NCBI RefSeq assembly: GCF_028858535.1
Contig: NZ_JAPMOU010000003.1
Location: 62,001 to 126,000, forward strand
Reading direction: 5' to 3'
From: Spartinivicinus poritis
Lineage (GTDB): Bacteria; Pseudomonadota; Gammaproteobacteria; Pseudomonadales; Zooshikellaceae
DNA length: 64,000 nt
The position numbers were made by a program, and so were the translations under genes. The notes below the pieces were generated by a model. The model worked only from the letters and a program-made list of their open reading frames with translations, was not told where the DNA came from and made no database searches. Numbering within the stretch: position 1 is the first letter of the stretch; each line of letters opens with the position of its first letter. Shown here in pieces: positions 54,219 to 63,565 of the stretch.

Positions 54219-54749
54219 TCATAATTGTTGTTGCTGCGCCCTTTCCACATAACTTTTATAAGCCGGAATTGAAATCGCCGCTAATATTCCAATAATAATA
54301 GGGAAAGCAAGTGCAATCACTATAACCTTGCGAGAATTTGGTGGTGGCTGGTTGCCATATTTATTTGAGCCTTGAGTACCTGGAATAAAATATAAAGCAA
54401 GATATACAATCGGAATAACTATAAACAAAATTGAAAACCAACCCGATATGTTAATATCATGGCAACGCTGGATAGTATAAATAACATAAAAGTAAAGCAA
54501 AGCAACATAGAAAATAATAGTTAAGCCACCACCAATAAATGTTCCAATACCTCCAATAGCAGTGAACAACACGTTAGCTATTGCTGTTAGCCCCACAAAT
54601 AACAAGCCTACCGTAATGCCCCATGCAAGTAACCGAACTCGCCCAATTCTGCCTTTTGCATTTAGTACGTTCAGTTCACCATAAATCTCGTCTTGTCCTT
54701 CTTTATTTAAGTCACTACCAGGGCTTTGGTAGATATTGTCTTGCACCAT
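54219..54749 (-). CDS. DUF805 family membrane protein
   Basis: A 176-residue protein with a polar N-terminal 40 residues and three to four hydrophobic segments. RVRLLAWGITVGLLFVG and IYTIQRCHDINISGWFSILF are the typical DUF805 pattern. A helix near the C-terminus with AAISIPAYKSYVERAQQQ resembles pilin-like tails sometimes seen in this family. Function is unknown. It lies 24 bases upstream of the zinc-finger gene on the same strand and may be cotranscribed. Confidence 0.88.
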   Translation of the reverse strand: MVQDNIYQSPGSDLNKEGQDEIYGELNVLNAKGRIGRVRLLAWGITVGLLFVGLTAIANVLFTAIGGIGTFIGGGLTIIFYVALLYFYVIYTIQRCHDINISGWFSILFIVIPIVYLALYFIPGTQGSNKYGNQPPPNSRKVIVIALAFPIIIGILAAISIPAYKSYVERAQQQQL

Positions 54750-54897
54750 AACAAAGTTCTCTTTTATTCAAATAAAGGCAATATAAACTTGAGTATTGTC
54801 TATGATTATTCATTCGTCGAGTATCACTCCGTTTCACTACTAGAAAAACCGAATCAAACCTTGTGATACTCTTTGAATTACGTTGAGCTAGCGTTTT

Positions 54898-55401
54898 TTA
54901 GTCATCCAAAGCCGTTAACGTTACTTGCCCTGTCTGTTTATTTACCAATAGCCAGCCATGGGCCATAAAGCCATCTAGAATATTCAGCTTTAAGTAGAAT
55001 AAGTAGTACTGCTCTGGTGAAAAACTTTCCAGGCCAGCTTCACTATGATTTGGATATAGTGCAATAGTCGACTTACTCAAAAAAGTGCACAACAGTAAGT
55101 CTAACTCTCGAGGCGTAACAGCTACCCCTAAACTGTCTTCATATAATACCTTTAAGTAGGATAAAAAATTATCAACGTCGTATCCTTGCTCAGGTAATGG
55201 GGTGAAAACATAATTCATAACTCGGTGCAATGCACCTGAATAATTGAGTTGACCGGCCAAGTTGTTGTGAAGCGACTTAAGTGGCTCTGGAGTTTTATCT
55301 ACCAGCCCACAGGTAATTTCTTCATGTAAATCTGCTGCCCAACTTAATTGACAACTAAGACTAATAACCACTAATGATTTAAATAACCCTTTTATTTTCA
55401 T
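54898..55401 (-). CDS. Secreted protein of unknown function, 167 aa
   Basis: A signal peptide spans residues 1-22 (cleavage after SWA). The mature part is helical and acidic, with two cysteines (EITCGLVDK and LDLLLCTFL). AAGGAG lies 6 bases before the ATG, so translation is well supported. No family was recognised. Confidence 0.7.
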   Translation of the reverse strand: MKIKGLFKSLVVISLSCQLSWAADLHEEITCGLVDKTPEPLKSLHNNLAGQLNYSGALHRVMNYVFTPLPEQGYDVDNFLSYLKVLYEDSLGVAVTPRELDLLLCTFLSKSTIALYPNHSEAGLESFSPEQYYLFYLKLNILDGFMAHGWLLVNKQTGQVTLTALDD

Positions 55402-55510
55402 CGGATCTCCTTACGTCAGTATATCCTTTATATTCCCCTGTTTTTTAGCTTCTTCTAACAACTATAAACGCAGCTCTGATTTTTACCCAAAGCGTAGGGT
55501 TTTTAGTCGC

Positions 55511-55663
55511 GGCCGTCGAGCGATGAAGCCCCATGAGTTTATGTTTCTATAAATGAGTTGGGGTGAAGGCAGTTAAATGCTCCTGCTTAAACTGCATTCC
55601 CACCATCCATGGCAGTCAGCGACGACAACAAAGCCTAAAAATCATTCGAGAAGGGTATAGCAA
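55511..55663. repeat. 150-bp repeat, copy B, overlapping the M28 peptidase 3' end
   Basis: It begins GGCCGTCGAGCGATGAAG and ends TCATTCGAGAAGGGTATAGC, the same element as copy A at 52860-53010. Its right end runs into the peptidase gene, so that the last nine codons and the TAG stop of that gene are repeat sequence. Confidence 0.85.
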
Positions 55664-56945
55664 CTTCCACTACATAAGCGATGCCTAGTTTGGCAAATTT
55701 AAGCGCATGTAATGCATGACCACCCGATTGATCTATGGTGTCTTCTGTTGAATGTATTTTCTGATTCAACTTATCCATAGTCGCTTCAAAAGGGAAAGAA
55801 GCAGGATAACCATTGGCTGTCCAAGAGGCATGATCTGAACAGCCATAACCACACTTGGAATAACCAATTTGCATTTCAGGTAAATAAGTTCTGGCTAAGC
55901 GGGCTAAAAACTGATTTTGTGTTGGGTCGGTATAATCTTCCATTAGCACAATATCATTGGCACTTCCTTGGTAGTTAGTCATATCAAACTGTACTACACC
56001 TACAATCTTTTTATTCGCCTCTCGGTATTGTGCAGCAATGTCTGAAGAACCTAATAAGCCAATTTCCTCGGCTGCATACCCCATAAACTGGATAGTACGC
56101 TCAGGATAAAAGTCATTTTTTAATAACACTCGAATAATTTCAGTAATAGTAGCAATGCCAGAAGCATTATCATCAGCACCTGGGGCTAATGCGGTGAGTC
56201 GAGGATCTCCACCATTAATTGAATCTAAGTGGCCACCGACTACTATAATTTCATCAGGCTTGGTCTTACCTGGTATCGTCATAATCACCGATGACTGAGG
56301 GTACGAGTCATGGTTAAACAAGTTAACCTGTACATCATCTCGGTTTCGCGCTAAATGCGCCCACTGTCGCTTGATAAACTTAGCGGCATGTACTCCGGTT
56401 TCACTTAAATAGTAACGGTTTTGGTAGGCTGACAGCTTAGCAATCGTACGCCTGATTTTCGACTCCGTTATTTGTGGCAATAGTTGAGCTACTAACTGCC
56501 GTTGATTAATTGAGTAAACAGCCTCAGCAATATCACTGGCTGCACGATGTTTTGCTCGAGTTAAATAATGATGGGTTTGGTTTAAAAATTTCTGAGCTGA
56601 CTGATAACTTGAATGTACCATAAACCCACCACAGCGGTTAAATAGTCGGTGCATATAAACTGATAACAGTTCAATACGCTTGCTGTTGATTGATCTGACG
56701 ACTATTGTTTTTTGTTTATCAGGCGATATACTATCGTTATCACTTACTTCATTACTGATAACTGGCTGCTTGATAACTTTTCTTTCAGACAATAACCCTG
56801 GTACTAATTGCTCTATTTTGAGTGCCGCATCTTTACCTAATGTGATCCATTTATGCTCTATGTTACTCTCTTGTGCCAGAGTGATTTGAGCAAAACAAGT
56901 TGCAATCACACTTGACGCAAGTACTACCGTCCTTAACTTAATCAT
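55635..56945 (-). CDS. Secreted M28 zinc aminopeptidase
   Basis: A 436-residue protein with a signal peptide (cleavage after LAQ or LAQE), a propeptide-like region and an M28 catalytic domain. The two-zinc ligands are visible: His239 (GGHLDS), Asp258 (GADDNASG), Glu294 with the catalytic Glu293 (EEIGLLGS), Asp321 (QFDMTN) and His398. Cys365-Cys369 next to SDHASW recalls the disulfide of Vibrio leucine aminopeptidase. It lacks the usual C-terminal pre-peptidase domain. The final residues VAIPFSNDF come from a repeat element. AAGGATG precedes the ATG. Confidence 0.92.
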   Translation of the reverse strand: MIKLRTVVLASSVIATCFAQITLAQESNIEHKWITLGKDAALKIEQLVPGLLSERKVIKQPVISNEVSDNDSISPDKQKTIVVRSINSKRIELLSVYMHRLFNRCGGFMVHSSYQSAQKFLNQTHHYLTRAKHRAASDIAEAVYSINQRQLVAQLLPQITESKIRRTIAKLSAYQNRYYLSETGVHAAKFIKRQWAHLARNRDDVQVNLFNHDSYPQSSVIMTIPGKTKPDEIIVVGGHLDSINGGDPRLTALAPGADDNASGIATITEIIRVLLKNDFYPERTIQFMGYAAEEIGLLGSSDIAAQYREANKKIVGVVQFDMTNYQGSANDIVLMEDYTDPTQNQFLARLARTYLPEMQIGYSKCGYGCSDHASWTANGYPASFPFEATMDKLNQKIHSTEDTIDQSGGHALHALKFAKLGIAYVVEVAIPFSNDF

Positions 56946-57098
56946 GTTGCATCCTTACTAATTATTAATGATTAGTTGATTTTATGGATGCTTTAATATA
57001 ACTGCAATTAACTTTTGCTTTTTATATATCCTTTACTGTGAGTCTGTATCACTTTATTTTTAGGGCTATTGTCAGCTGCCTTATACTAACTAACAATA

Positions 57099-58781
57099 AT
57101 GAAAAAAATTATGCCTAAAACACTTCTGCTTATTGCCACCCTTTTCTGGGCTTATTCCTCTCAAGCTGAGGAATTACTTATTTACAACCTTAATGGCTAT
57201 TTATTGGAAAAAGACCAATGGCAATCCTTCAAAGCCATTCACATTAACGCTGGCAGAATCAAAAACATTTATAAAGCTTCAGCAGCTATTCCCTCCAGTT
57301 TTCAAGGTAAACGACTAGATGGTCAAGGCAAGACTATGCTACCTGGATTAATTGATGCTCACGGTCATATCAAAGGATACGCTTTAGCAAAGCTACAAAT
57401 TCATTTACGCAATTCAGCCTCAGCAGCCGACTCAGTTAAACGAGTGGTTGCTTATCGTGACCGCCATCCAAAACTAAAATGGTTGCAAGGACGTGGCTGG
57501 AACCAAGTGCTTTGGCCAGGTAAGCAATTCCCAACAGCCGCTATGCTCGATAAACAAATTAAGGATCGTCCTGTTTGGTTAAGACGGGTTGATGGTCATG
57601 CTGGCTGGGCCAATTCTAAAGCAATGCAAATAGCCGGTATTAGTCGTACAACACCTGACCCAGAGGGTGGCCAAATTATTCGCGATAGCAAGGGCAACCC
57701 TACTGGTACTTTTATTGATAATGCAATGGAACTTATTAGTCAGCATATCCCTGAAATTTCGTTGCAGGAAGAATTAACGCTGCTGCCGAAAGCATTGAGC
57801 CGCTTAGCTGAATTAGGCTTAACCAGTGTCCATGATGCTGGGATCAATAGTCAGACAGTTGCCGCCTATAAAACTCTGGCTAATCAAGCACAGCTCCCCA
57901 TCCGGGTATATGCCATGCTCTCTGGCAGCGACAAGAACTTTAGTCAATTGCTTAAAGCAGGCCCGTTTGTAACTGCCAACGACTACTTAACCATTCGTAG
58001 TGTCAAGTTATTTTTTGACGGTGCTTTGGGTAGTCGTGGCGCTGCGTTACACGACAGCTATAGCGACAAGCACAACCATAAGGGTTTACTGCTTTATCCA
58101 CCCAAACAGTTATTGCAATTAGCAAAACAAGCACAAAGCCAAGGCTTTCAGGTAAATATTCATGCCATTGGTGACCGCGGTAACAGTGAAGCATTGAATA
58201 TTTTTCAGCAACTTAATCAGCTAGCCTCAAAACAAGTCTTTAGGCATCGCATAGAACACTCACAAGTCATTCAACTTAACGATATTCCCCGTTTTGCCCA
58301 ACTCAATATCATTCCTTCCATGCAACCTATCCATGCAACCAGTGATAAAAACATGGCAGAAGATCGTTTGGGACCACAGCGGATTAAAGGTGCCTATGCA
58401 TGGCGTAAACTGATTAATCATAATGCTCGTATTGCAGGTGGCTCTGACTTTCCAGTCGAGCCAGCAAACCCCTTTTATGGTGTCCATGCCGCTGTTACTC
58501 GCCAAGATCATAATAACCATCCCCAAAAAGGCTGGTACCCTGAAGAAAAGTTAACGGTGGCAGAAGCACTTAAGTTGTTTACCTATAATGCTGCTTACGC
58601 AGCCCATCAGGAAAATAAATTAGGTAATTTACGCCCAGGACATTGGGCTGACTTTGTTTTATTAGATCAAGATCCTTTCACCGTAGATAAGCAATCACTT
58701 TGGCGAATTCAAGTGACTGCAACCTGGGTGGCAGGAAAACCAGTTTACCAACAACCAACTACACAGCTGGCAAAACAATAG
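57099..58781 (+). CDS. Exported amidohydrolase (YtcJ-like, amidohydrolase 3)
   Basis: A 560-residue protein with a signal peptide (cleavage after SQA). The metal motif is GLIDAHGHIKG (about residue 87), followed by SVHDAGINSQ, VNIHAIGDRGN and HRIEHSQV, and GGSDFPVEPANP carries the catalytic Asp. The C-terminal strand GHWADFVLLDQDP closes the composite beta-sandwich. Substrates in this family are amides or imides of unknown kind. It is divergent from the M28 peptidase, which suggests a shared nutrient-scavenging role. Confidence 0.92.
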   Translation: MKKIMPKTLLLIATLFWAYSSQAEELLIYNLNGYLLEKDQWQSFKAIHINAGRIKNIYKASAAIPSSFQGKRLDGQGKTMLPGLIDAHGHIKGYALAKLQIHLRNSASAADSVKRVVAYRDRHPKLKWLQGRGWNQVLWPGKQFPTAAMLDKQIKDRPVWLRRVDGHAGWANSKAMQIAGISRTTPDPEGGQIIRDSKGNPTGTFIDNAMELISQHIPEISLQEELTLLPKALSRLAELGLTSVHDAGINSQTVAAYKTLANQAQLPIRVYAMLSGSDKNFSQLLKAGPFVTANDYLTIRSVKLFFDGALGSRGAALHDSYSDKHNHKGLLLYPPKQLLQLAKQAQSQGFQVNIHAIGDRGNSEALNIFQQLNQLASKQVFRHRIEHSQVIQLNDIPRFAQLNIIPSMQPIHATSDKNMAEDRLGPQRIKGAYAWRKLINHNARIAGGSDFPVEPANPFYGVHAAVTRQDHNNHPQKGWYPEEKLTVAEALKLFTYNAAYAAHQENKLGNLRPGHWADFVLLDQDPFTVDKQSLWRIQVTATWVAGKPVYQQPTTQLAKQ

Positions 58782-58790
58782 CTACAGCGA

Positions 58791-58820
58791 GAGTGTGGTA
58801 ATCAGGTAATTACCACACTC
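58791..58820. terminator. Perfect 12-bp hairpin between convergent genes
   Basis: GAGTGTGGTAAT (58791-58802) pairs perfectly with ATTACCACACTC (58809-58820) across a 6-base loop. It covers the stop codon and last codons of the retention-module gene. No T-run follows on either strand. Confidence 0.55.
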
Positions 58821-59782
58821 CCTTCATCAAGCAAATTGGTAACGATGGTGGCTGAATCAGCTGTACCAAAATCAACAGATAAATCAACGCCGCCCAGCAA
58901 CACCTGTTGTGTGACAGCTCCAGAGCCATCAGGGCTGATATTAATTAGTGTGCTACCTCCAGCAAAATTAAGTTGTAAGAACTGATCTAAATTGCTGGCA
59001 TCTTCTCCTATTAATAAATCACTAACATTTAAAAAATCGCCTTCACCTCGATTAAAATCAGTAATTGTATCAATCACAGGCGCTATGGCTGTACCATCAT
59101 CTCCTGGGCTCAAAATAAAACCATCAGCCCCGCTATTACCAGTGATCGTGTCATTACCTGGACCCGCTTCAATTAAGTCATCACCAGGTGTACCAAAAAT
59201 AATATCATCCGCTGCCGTCCCAATGATGCTAACCGGCGTTGAGGTTACAACAATTGCTTTATCAGGCTCGTCTACTTCAATTTCTGAAATTGTGCGCGAC
59301 AGGCTCTCCCTCTGCTGTATTCCCGTGGTGGTAATTGATGGTAAAACCGCTTCTGATAAAGTTGTTTGAGGCTCACGCCCAACAATTGGAGGAGTAGAAC
59401 CCAAATCTTCAATCGCGCCTTCTGTTTCAGGGCCGGCTGCTGTAGGTTGGGCAATGTCGGTAGGGTCTTTACCTGCAACTAATGCCTCTTGAATAAGTGC
59501 TACATCATCTGGTTCAATGTTCATTAAGGCAGTTAGTGCCTTCTTACCGAATAGACTTTCATTAAAAGTCATTTGGTCATAGGCTCCCATATCCATCCAA
59601 CTACCATCAACAAACTCTACCATAATAAACCCAGAGTAAGTTTTAATGGTATCAAACCCATAAACCTCCTTGCCAGGCTTTAAAATTCGTTGCTGCCCAC
59701 TTGCATCATAAGCATATACCTCGCCATAAGACTTTTTCACAAAACCAATTGCTGTTTTAGTTGCTTGAGTTGAAGTGGCCAT
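58802..59782 (-). CDS. Minimal LapA-like retention-module protein with RTX and type I secretion tail
   Basis: A 326-residue protein. Residues 1-95 are a retention module (AIGFVKKSYGEVYAYDASGQ, then FVDGSWMDMGAYDQMTF) like the N-terminus of giant LapA adhesins, where it plugs the outer-membrane channel. TAAG at 114-117 is the di-alanine motif cut by LapG. One RTX nonapeptide group (GTPGDDLIEAGPGNDTITG, about 198) and a type I secretion C-terminal domain end the protein. The adhesive repeats, normally thousands of residues, are missing. No lapG, lapD or lapBCE gene is nearby. AGGTAG precedes the ATG. Confidence 0.85.
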   Translation of the reverse strand: MATSTQATKTAIGFVKKSYGEVYAYDASGQQRILKPGKEVYGFDTIKTYSGFIMVEFVDGSWMDMGAYDQMTFNESLFGKKALTALMNIEPDDVALIQEALVAGKDPTDIAQPTAAGPETEGAIEDLGSTPPIVGREPQTTLSEAVLPSITTTGIQQRESLSRTISEIEVDEPDKAIVVTSTPVSIIGTAADDIIFGTPGDDLIEAGPGNDTITGNSGADGFILSPGDDGTAIAPVIDTITDFNRGEGDFLNVSDLLIGEDASNLDQFLQLNFAGGSTLINISPDGSGAVTQQVLLGGVDLSVDFGTADSATIVTNLLDEGSVVIT

Positions 59783-60101
59783 TGCTATTTCTACCTGGTA
59801 TGAAGCACTATAACTAACTACGAAACTAAAAAGGTTAAATATGCAAACCTTCTAATCAGTAGATTAGTCGACAACGATAGAAATGGTAGTCAGCGAATAC
59901 TTTTATACCTAAAAATGATTCATATGATCTCACTAAATAAACAACAAGGGTAATGTTCTAGGCTGGATAGTTACTGAGTACTAGTGAAATATTCAAGTCA
60001 GATATCTCTTGTAAAATAATTGTTGATTCAAGTCATCTCATTGCTGTGACAGATCAAAGATACTAAAAGCAGGACAACAATAAATCGTTCGGAGCCCTCA
60101 A
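59783..60101. promoter_or_regulatory. Divergent promoter region of the retention-module and stress genes
   Basis: About 320 bases between two divergent genes, with no small gene. It should hold both promoters, but no clear operator or -35/-10 pair could be chosen by eye. Confidence 0.35.
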
Positions 60102-60551
60102 ATGAGCTTACTTTCATTTAACTCAATCATTGTTCCCATTGATTTTTCAGAGGAGTGTGTTGGTGCAGTTAACACGGCATTAGAATTAGTAAACTCTCCT
60201 AAGCAGGTAACGCTTGTTCATGTGAAATGTCCAACCACTTACATTACTTGTGGTACTGCTTATGTACAGCTGGATGAGGCTGAGCATACAAAGCAAATAG
60301 AGGAGCACTTCCAGCAATTTATTCAAAACCACCAGTGGCAAGAGCTGAATTGGACATTACTTACTGGCAAGCCAGGTGAAGAAATTGTATCTTACGCTAA
60401 AGAAGTAAATGCCAGCCTAATTGTTATTCCTTCCCATGGCTACCATGGTATTAAACGACTCATGTTAGGTTCAGTTGCAGAACGGGTGGTCCGTTTAGCA
60501 CACTGCCCAGTCACCGTGCTCAAACGGAGAGAAGATACTACACACCATTAA
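60102..60551 (+). CDS. Universal stress protein (UspA family)
   Basis: A 149-residue single USP domain. Strand 1 is IIVPIDFSEECVGAVNTALE and the nucleotide loop is IPSHGYHGIKRLMLGSVAER (G-2x-G-9x-G-S pattern), so it is probably an ATP-binding type. GGAG lies 8 bases before the ATG. No obvious partner. Confidence 0.95.
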   Translation: MSLLSFNSIIVPIDFSEECVGAVNTALELVNSPKQVTLVHVKCPTTYITCGTAYVQLDEAEHTKQIEEHFQQFIQNHQWQELNWTLLTGKPGEEIVSYAKEVNASLIVIPSHGYHGIKRLMLGSVAERVVRLAHCPVTVLKRREDTTHH

Positions 60552-60676
60552 TTGCAAAGCCTGTCATTCAGCACGCCCCTCTATCTCAGAGAACACTCAC
60601 TATACCATATTCAGTGGGTATCTCTGAGAGCAGCTCAGCTACCTACTGTCACTTGTCCATAATTACCTATTGATAG

Positions 60677-61444
60677 TTACTGGCTGTAACCCAATAGACT
60701 GTTATTGATAATTTGACACATATCGTCTTTCATCTGATGAATGAAAAAATGATCTCCAGGTAGTTCATAGTAATCAAACTGATTATGAGTATGTTGATTC
60801 CAAGCAATGACATCAGATAAAGGAATATCAACATCACAAGTGCCTGTAAATGCTGTGATTGGGACAGTTAATGGAGCATGGCCTGTAAACTGATAAGTTT
60901 CTACCAATTTAAAGTCTGCCCGCACCACAGGCAACATCAACTCCATTAACTCATCTGAGTTCAATACGTCTTGTGGTGTACCATTAAGTTGTTTCAGCTC
61001 AACCTTTAACTCATTATCTGACAAGTGATGTATATTGTTCTTCTTCCGTGATAAATGTGGTGCTTGCCTACCTGATACAAATAAATGTTCGGGTTGTGTT
61101 AAACCCGCTTGACAAATTTTTTGAGTCAACTCATAGGCGATTAGTGCTCCCATACTATGTCCAAAAAATGCATAGGGACGATTTAGATAAGGGGTAATAG
61201 CAGATAGCAGCTTATTTGTTAAACAATCAAGCTGATCAATGGGAGTCTCGTCAAAACGTATTCCCCGACCAGGTAAATAAGCAGGACAAACCGCTATCTT
61301 CGCTTGCAGCAGCTGTGGCCAACGGTAATAAATTGCAGCACTGCCACCAGCATAGGGAAAGCAAAATAGTGTTAACTTGGCATTATGGCCGTTCACATCA
61401 TCAAAGTAGCTTTTGGTTAGCCGTAATTGTTTATTATTTATCAA
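60677..61444 (-). CDS. Type II thioesterase (GrsT/TEII-like)
   Basis: A 255-residue alpha/beta hydrolase of the editing thioesterase family. FCFPYAGGSAAIYYRWPQLL is near the N-terminus, the nucleophile is Ser97 in GHSMGA, the Asp lies in GTCDVDIPLS and the His in GDHFFIH. Such enzymes clear wrong acyl groups from NRPS/PKS carrier proteins. No NRPS or PKS gene is in the window. The start is TTG 61444 with AGGAAG upstream. Confidence 0.9.
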   Translation of the reverse strand: MINNKQLRLTKSYFDDVNGHNAKLTLFCFPYAGGSAAIYYRWPQLLQAKIAVCPAYLPGRGIRFDETPIDQLDCLTNKLLSAITPYLNRPYAFFGHSMGALIAYELTQKICQAGLTQPEHLFVSGRQAPHLSRKKNNIHHLSDNELKVELKQLNGTPQDVLNSDELMELMLPVVRADFKLVETYQFTGHAPLTVPITAFTGTCDVDIPLSDVIAWNQHTHNQFDYYELPGDHFFIHQMKDDMCQIINNSLLGYSQ

Positions 61445-62021
61445 CTCACTTCCTACCTAATTTTCCTATCAAGTTTTTTAATGTCCAAATAGTTAGAACC
61501 ATTAACAGACCTTTTGTGTCATTTAACTGACTTTCAAACAACAAAATAAAGAACATATAAAAATATGGAAGCTATTTCAAAGAATCATTAACTAAAATAG
61601 CTAATACTTAAGGAAATACTAATACTTTATATACTGTATTATTATTTGTGATATTGCATTTTTGTTGATCGGCTAATTGATAACCAGCACAAGGTGAAGC
61701 CATCATCACTCACTTTGAGATGCAAATAGAAAGTCTCATTTTTAGCTATTTTCCACAAATATTTTTATACTTATTTCTGATTTTTTACTAAAAAATTTTC
61801 AAATTCAAACCACAGTTTTTTTATATTTTATGACCAAACACTTACAAATAAGCATGTCTTCCTATATAACCAAAGTGATCAAAATATATATCAACTTCAA
61901 AATTTAGCGACTTCTATTAATTTGAAGTACAACAGATTAAATCTATTCTGGTCTTCTATACTAAGATAATTAATTAGTTTCTATCTAAATATTCAATCAA
62001 TAAATAAGTGAGGTATTTCCA
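61445..62021. promoter_or_regulatory. Long AT-rich region upstream of the LPMO gene
   Basis: About 580 very AT-rich bases between divergent genes, with no supportable gene. It probably contains the promoters and control sites of the LPMO and thioesterase genes. No motif is clear by eye. Confidence 0.35.
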
Positions 62022-63503
62022 GTGAAAGTACAACGCTCTAATATTATTCCTATTGGATTAACTCAAATTGCATTAATGTGCTCTGCAATTATTGCCCAGG
62101 GTGTTTTCGCTCATGGATATGTATCACAGCCTGAATCACGCTCACTTAAATGCAAACAAGGAGATAATGTAAAGTGTGGTCCAGTCCAATATGAGCCACA
62201 AAGTGTTGAAGGACCTGACGGTTTTCCTAATGGCGGTCCTGATGATGGCAAAATAGCTAGTGCTGGGCTCGCTCAGTTTTCTCAATTGAATGAACAAACG
62301 GTTGACCGCTGGAATAAAAACAATATAAAGCCTGGCAACAATACGTTTACTTGGACTTTCACAGCGAATCATGTCACAAAAGACTTTAAATACTATATTA
62401 CTAAACAAGGGTGGAATAAAAATGCTACGCTCAAACGCAGCTCATTTGAGCTGACGCCATTCTGTAACATTCCCTATAATAAAAAGCCACCCAAAACAGT
62501 CTCCCACCAATGTAATGTACCTAACCGCCAAGGATATCATGTCATTCTAGCAGTATGGGATGTAGGCGATACAGTGATGAGCTTTTATCAGGCGATAGAT
62601 GTCAACTTTAATGGCGGCACCGATCCAGACCCTAACCCAAACCCCGATCCAGCTAATAAATGGACTGATATAGGCGATATTAACCCTACCATTACACTTA
62701 AGCCAGGTGATAGTGTAAAAGCCAGAGTATTTGACGACCAAGGAGAGTTACCCGATATGGCAACTGAACTGGCAATCAATACAACCGATGATGGACGTAA
62801 AAATAATTGGCCTTACTTATTGGCCAAAGCGATTAATAATAAACAAACAAAGATTGCTGCAGGTCATGTAGATGCCAAAGGAAATGTTGTGCCAGCAATG
62901 GGTAAAAATAATATTTACGCCTTAAAAGACAGTGGAATAAAGCGTGTAGAAATCCAAATTAATAAAGACCAGCAGCCCGATCCACAAGTAGATGTAGGTG
63001 GGCTTCAAGATAAATATACTATTACCAATAATCAAGCTACGGTAGACTTTACGTTAACGACTCAAGCTAAATTGAAAATCGATTACACGATATATGGCCC
63101 TAATAATTCACAAGTGGCATTTGGTTCCGAGCCTATTGATAATGCTTCTAAAAATGTTCAGGCTAATATAACCAACGCAAAACCAGGCAAACACACTTTA
63201 GTCATCAAAGCTAAAGCACAGGGCATTGCTAGCAGTTTTATGCAACAGACTTACTCATTTGAGTTGGTAAAAGATGGTGGAGATAAACCAAACCCTGACC
63301 CTTCAGGTGATTACGATTTTAAATTCCCTGAAGGCGTATCCAGCTATAAAGCAGGTACTAAAGTATTACAACCGAAAGATGGAAAAATTTACCAATGTAA
63401 ACCTTTTCCTTACAGTGGTTACTGTCAACAGTGGTCTAAGTATGCTAATCAGTTTGAGCCCGGTGTGGGTAGTGCCTGGCAATCAGCCTGGGAAGCAAAA
63501 TAA
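62022..63503 (+). CDS. gbpA: GbpA-like lytic polysaccharide monooxygenase (AA10) with chitin-binding domain
   Basis: A 493-residue secreted protein. The signal peptide ends GVFA, so mature residue 1 is His31 (HGYVSQPESR). With His117 (FTANHVTK) it forms the copper histidine brace. The AA10 domain runs to about residue 195. After a Pro/Asn/Asp linker come two GbpA-type bacterial-binding domains, and the last 60 residues (YKAGTKVLQPKDGKIYQCKP onward) are a CBM5/12/73-type chitin-binding module. The start is GTG with GAGG 9 bases upstream. Domain order matches Vibrio cholerae GbpA, a chitin and mucin colonisation factor. Confidence 0.95.
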   Translation: MKVQRSNIIPIGLTQIALMCSAIIAQGVFAHGYVSQPESRSLKCKQGDNVKCGPVQYEPQSVEGPDGFPNGGPDDGKIASAGLAQFSQLNEQTVDRWNKNNIKPGNNTFTWTFTANHVTKDFKYYITKQGWNKNATLKRSSFELTPFCNIPYNKKPPKTVSHQCNVPNRQGYHVILAVWDVGDTVMSFYQAIDVNFNGGTDPDPNPNPDPANKWTDIGDINPTITLKPGDSVKARVFDDQGELPDMATELAINTTDDGRKNNWPYLLAKAINNKQTKIAAGHVDAKGNVVPAMGKNNIYALKDSGIKRVEIQINKDQQPDPQVDVGGLQDKYTITNNQATVDFTLTTQAKLKIDYTIYGPNNSQVAFGSEPIDNASKNVQANITNAKPGKHTLVIKAKAQGIASSFMQQTYSFELVKDGGDKPNPDPSGDYDFKFPEGVSSYKAGTKVLQPKDGKIYQCKPFPYSGYCQQWSKYANQFEPGVGSAWQSAWEAK

Positions 63504-63520
63504 CGTCTAACCTATAAAAC

Positions 63521-63560
63521 AAAAGGCCTATAAAGTAATTTTTATAGGCCTTTTTTATTT
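63521..63560. terminator. Bidirectional intrinsic terminator
   Basis: AAGGCCTATAAA (63523-63534) pairs with TTTATAGGCCTT (63541-63552), with T-rich tracts on both sides (TTTTTTATTTT on plus, TTTTGTTTTA on minus). It serves the LPMO gene and the convergent gene after it. Confidence 0.93.
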
Positions 63561-63565
63561 TATAA

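Noticed and set aside
52860-55663. The two 150-bp direct repeats as ends of a composite transposon
   Set aside because: No transposase lies between them and the genes enclosed are unrelated, so a dispersed intergenic repeat is more likely.
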